Shown here piece after piece: positions 63,702 to 64,000 of a stretch of 64,000 nucleotides of DNA. Numbering within the stretch: the first letter of the stretch is position 1; each line of letters starts with the position of its first letter. Position numbers and translations under genes: made by a program. Origin of the DNA: Neobacillus cucumis (GTDB taxonomy: Bacteria > Bacillota > Bacilli > Bacillales > Cytobacillaceae); the NCBI RefSeq assembly GCF_016908975.1, contig NZ_JAFBEX010000010.1:124001-188000 (forward strand), read 5' to 3'. Under the pieces are notes generated by a model that saw only the letters and a list, made by a program, of their open reading frames with translations, was not told where the DNA came from and made no database searches.

Positions 63702-64000
63702 TTATTGTTTTTGGTGCTTAATTTCATATTCTTCAAGCATGGAAATACGATCTAACATAGATGGATGGGTGTAGCGGAATATTTTCACTAGGAAAGGCGG
63801 ATTTACCTCACTTAACCCAGACCGGGTTAATTCTTGGAAAGAGCTAATGGCTGCTTCTGGATTTTTAGTCATCTGGATGGCATATCGATCTGCACGTGTT
63901 TCTTCATAGCGCGAAGCTAAATTAGTCAGCGGACTGGAAGCAAACAACAGCATTGACAAAATCATAAAAAATAACGGTAATGATCGGATATCTCGAACAT
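63702..64000 (-). CDS. yhfN: M48-family peptidase, C-terminal part (YhfN-like; runs off right edge)
   Basis: The last 99 or so residues of a Ste24/HtpX-type zinc metalloprotease. The third-ligand motif SRYEETRADRYAI, which follows the HExxH in this family, is seen; the HExxH itself is beyond the window. THPSMLDRISMLEEYE matches the C-terminal THPS-x-x-R-I segment. The frame stays open to base 64000. The name is by synteny with the B. subtilis comK-yhfN neighbourhood. Confidence 0.82.
   Translation of the reverse strand, partial: VRDIRSLPLFFMILSMLLFASSPLTNLASRYEETRADRYAIQMTKNPEAAISSFQELTRSGLSEVNPPFLVKIFRYTHPSMLDRISMLEEYEIKHQKQ

Overview
The window is chromosomal DNA from an aerobic or facultative spore-forming Bacillaceae. 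It is AT-rich, has strong GGAGG-type ribosome binding sites, a complete gerP spore-coat operon, comK, mecA, coiA, comZ, spx and yjbH, and a tryptophan T-box. Gene order follows the Bacillus subtilis yjb/yja/yit/yis/yhj blocks closely. clpB, a cardiolipin synthase and an anaerobic/molybdenum-cofactor block are set among them. I see no rRNA, tRNA, CRISPR array, prophage or intact insertion sequence.

Layout. 1-11,000: NAD kinase (cut by the left edge), (p)ppGpp synthetase relQ, yjbL, yjbK, truncated haemoglobin, the Spx adaptor yjbH, the small RNA RoxS, yizD, pepF, coiA, cardiolipin synthase, mecA, spx. 11,500-20,300: oligopeptide permease oppABCDF, T-box and trpS, yjbA. 20,400-29,500: yjaZ, fabF and fabH under a FapR operator, comZ, two yja genes, yjzD, clpB under a CtsR operator, yjzC. 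29,700-38,350: an anaerobic island with two Fnr paralogues, ywiC, mobB, moeA, the iron-sulfur repair gene ric, moaA and a radical SAM/SPASM enzyme. 38,400-46,600: yitW, yitU, small genes, yitT, degV, cvfB, yajQ, a short-chain dehydrogenase, and a secreted membrane-anchored GH13 protein. 46,700-64,000: asnO, yisN, yisL, gerPABCDEF, addA/addB, signal peptidase I, a TVP38 protein, an LCP protein, yhjD, comK, an IDEAL-domain protein and a partial M48 protease.

How the parts fit. YjbH, Spx, MecA and ComK make up much of the Clp-dependent stress and competence circuit. Opp imports the signalling peptides that feed competence and sporulation. In the anaerobic island I find TGTGA-N6-TCACA-type boxes placed for class II activation upstream of ywiC (two), ric and the radical SAM gene, and a half-site upstream of moeA. 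Both Fnr proteins keep the Cys/Asp ligand set of Bacillus Fnr.

Most notable: (1) an intact GH13 amylase-like protein that has lost all three catalytic acids; (2) RoxS with a Rex-type operator, next to a nested mobile repeat; (3) the Fnr promoter set, including one that may drive an undescribed RNA upstream of ywiC; (4) a 192-bp MITE-like element present twice inside a larger GC-rich palindromic repeat; (5) a second dispersed repeat family with conserved ends and interchangeable centres. All assignments come from reading sequence and remembered family features; no database search was run.
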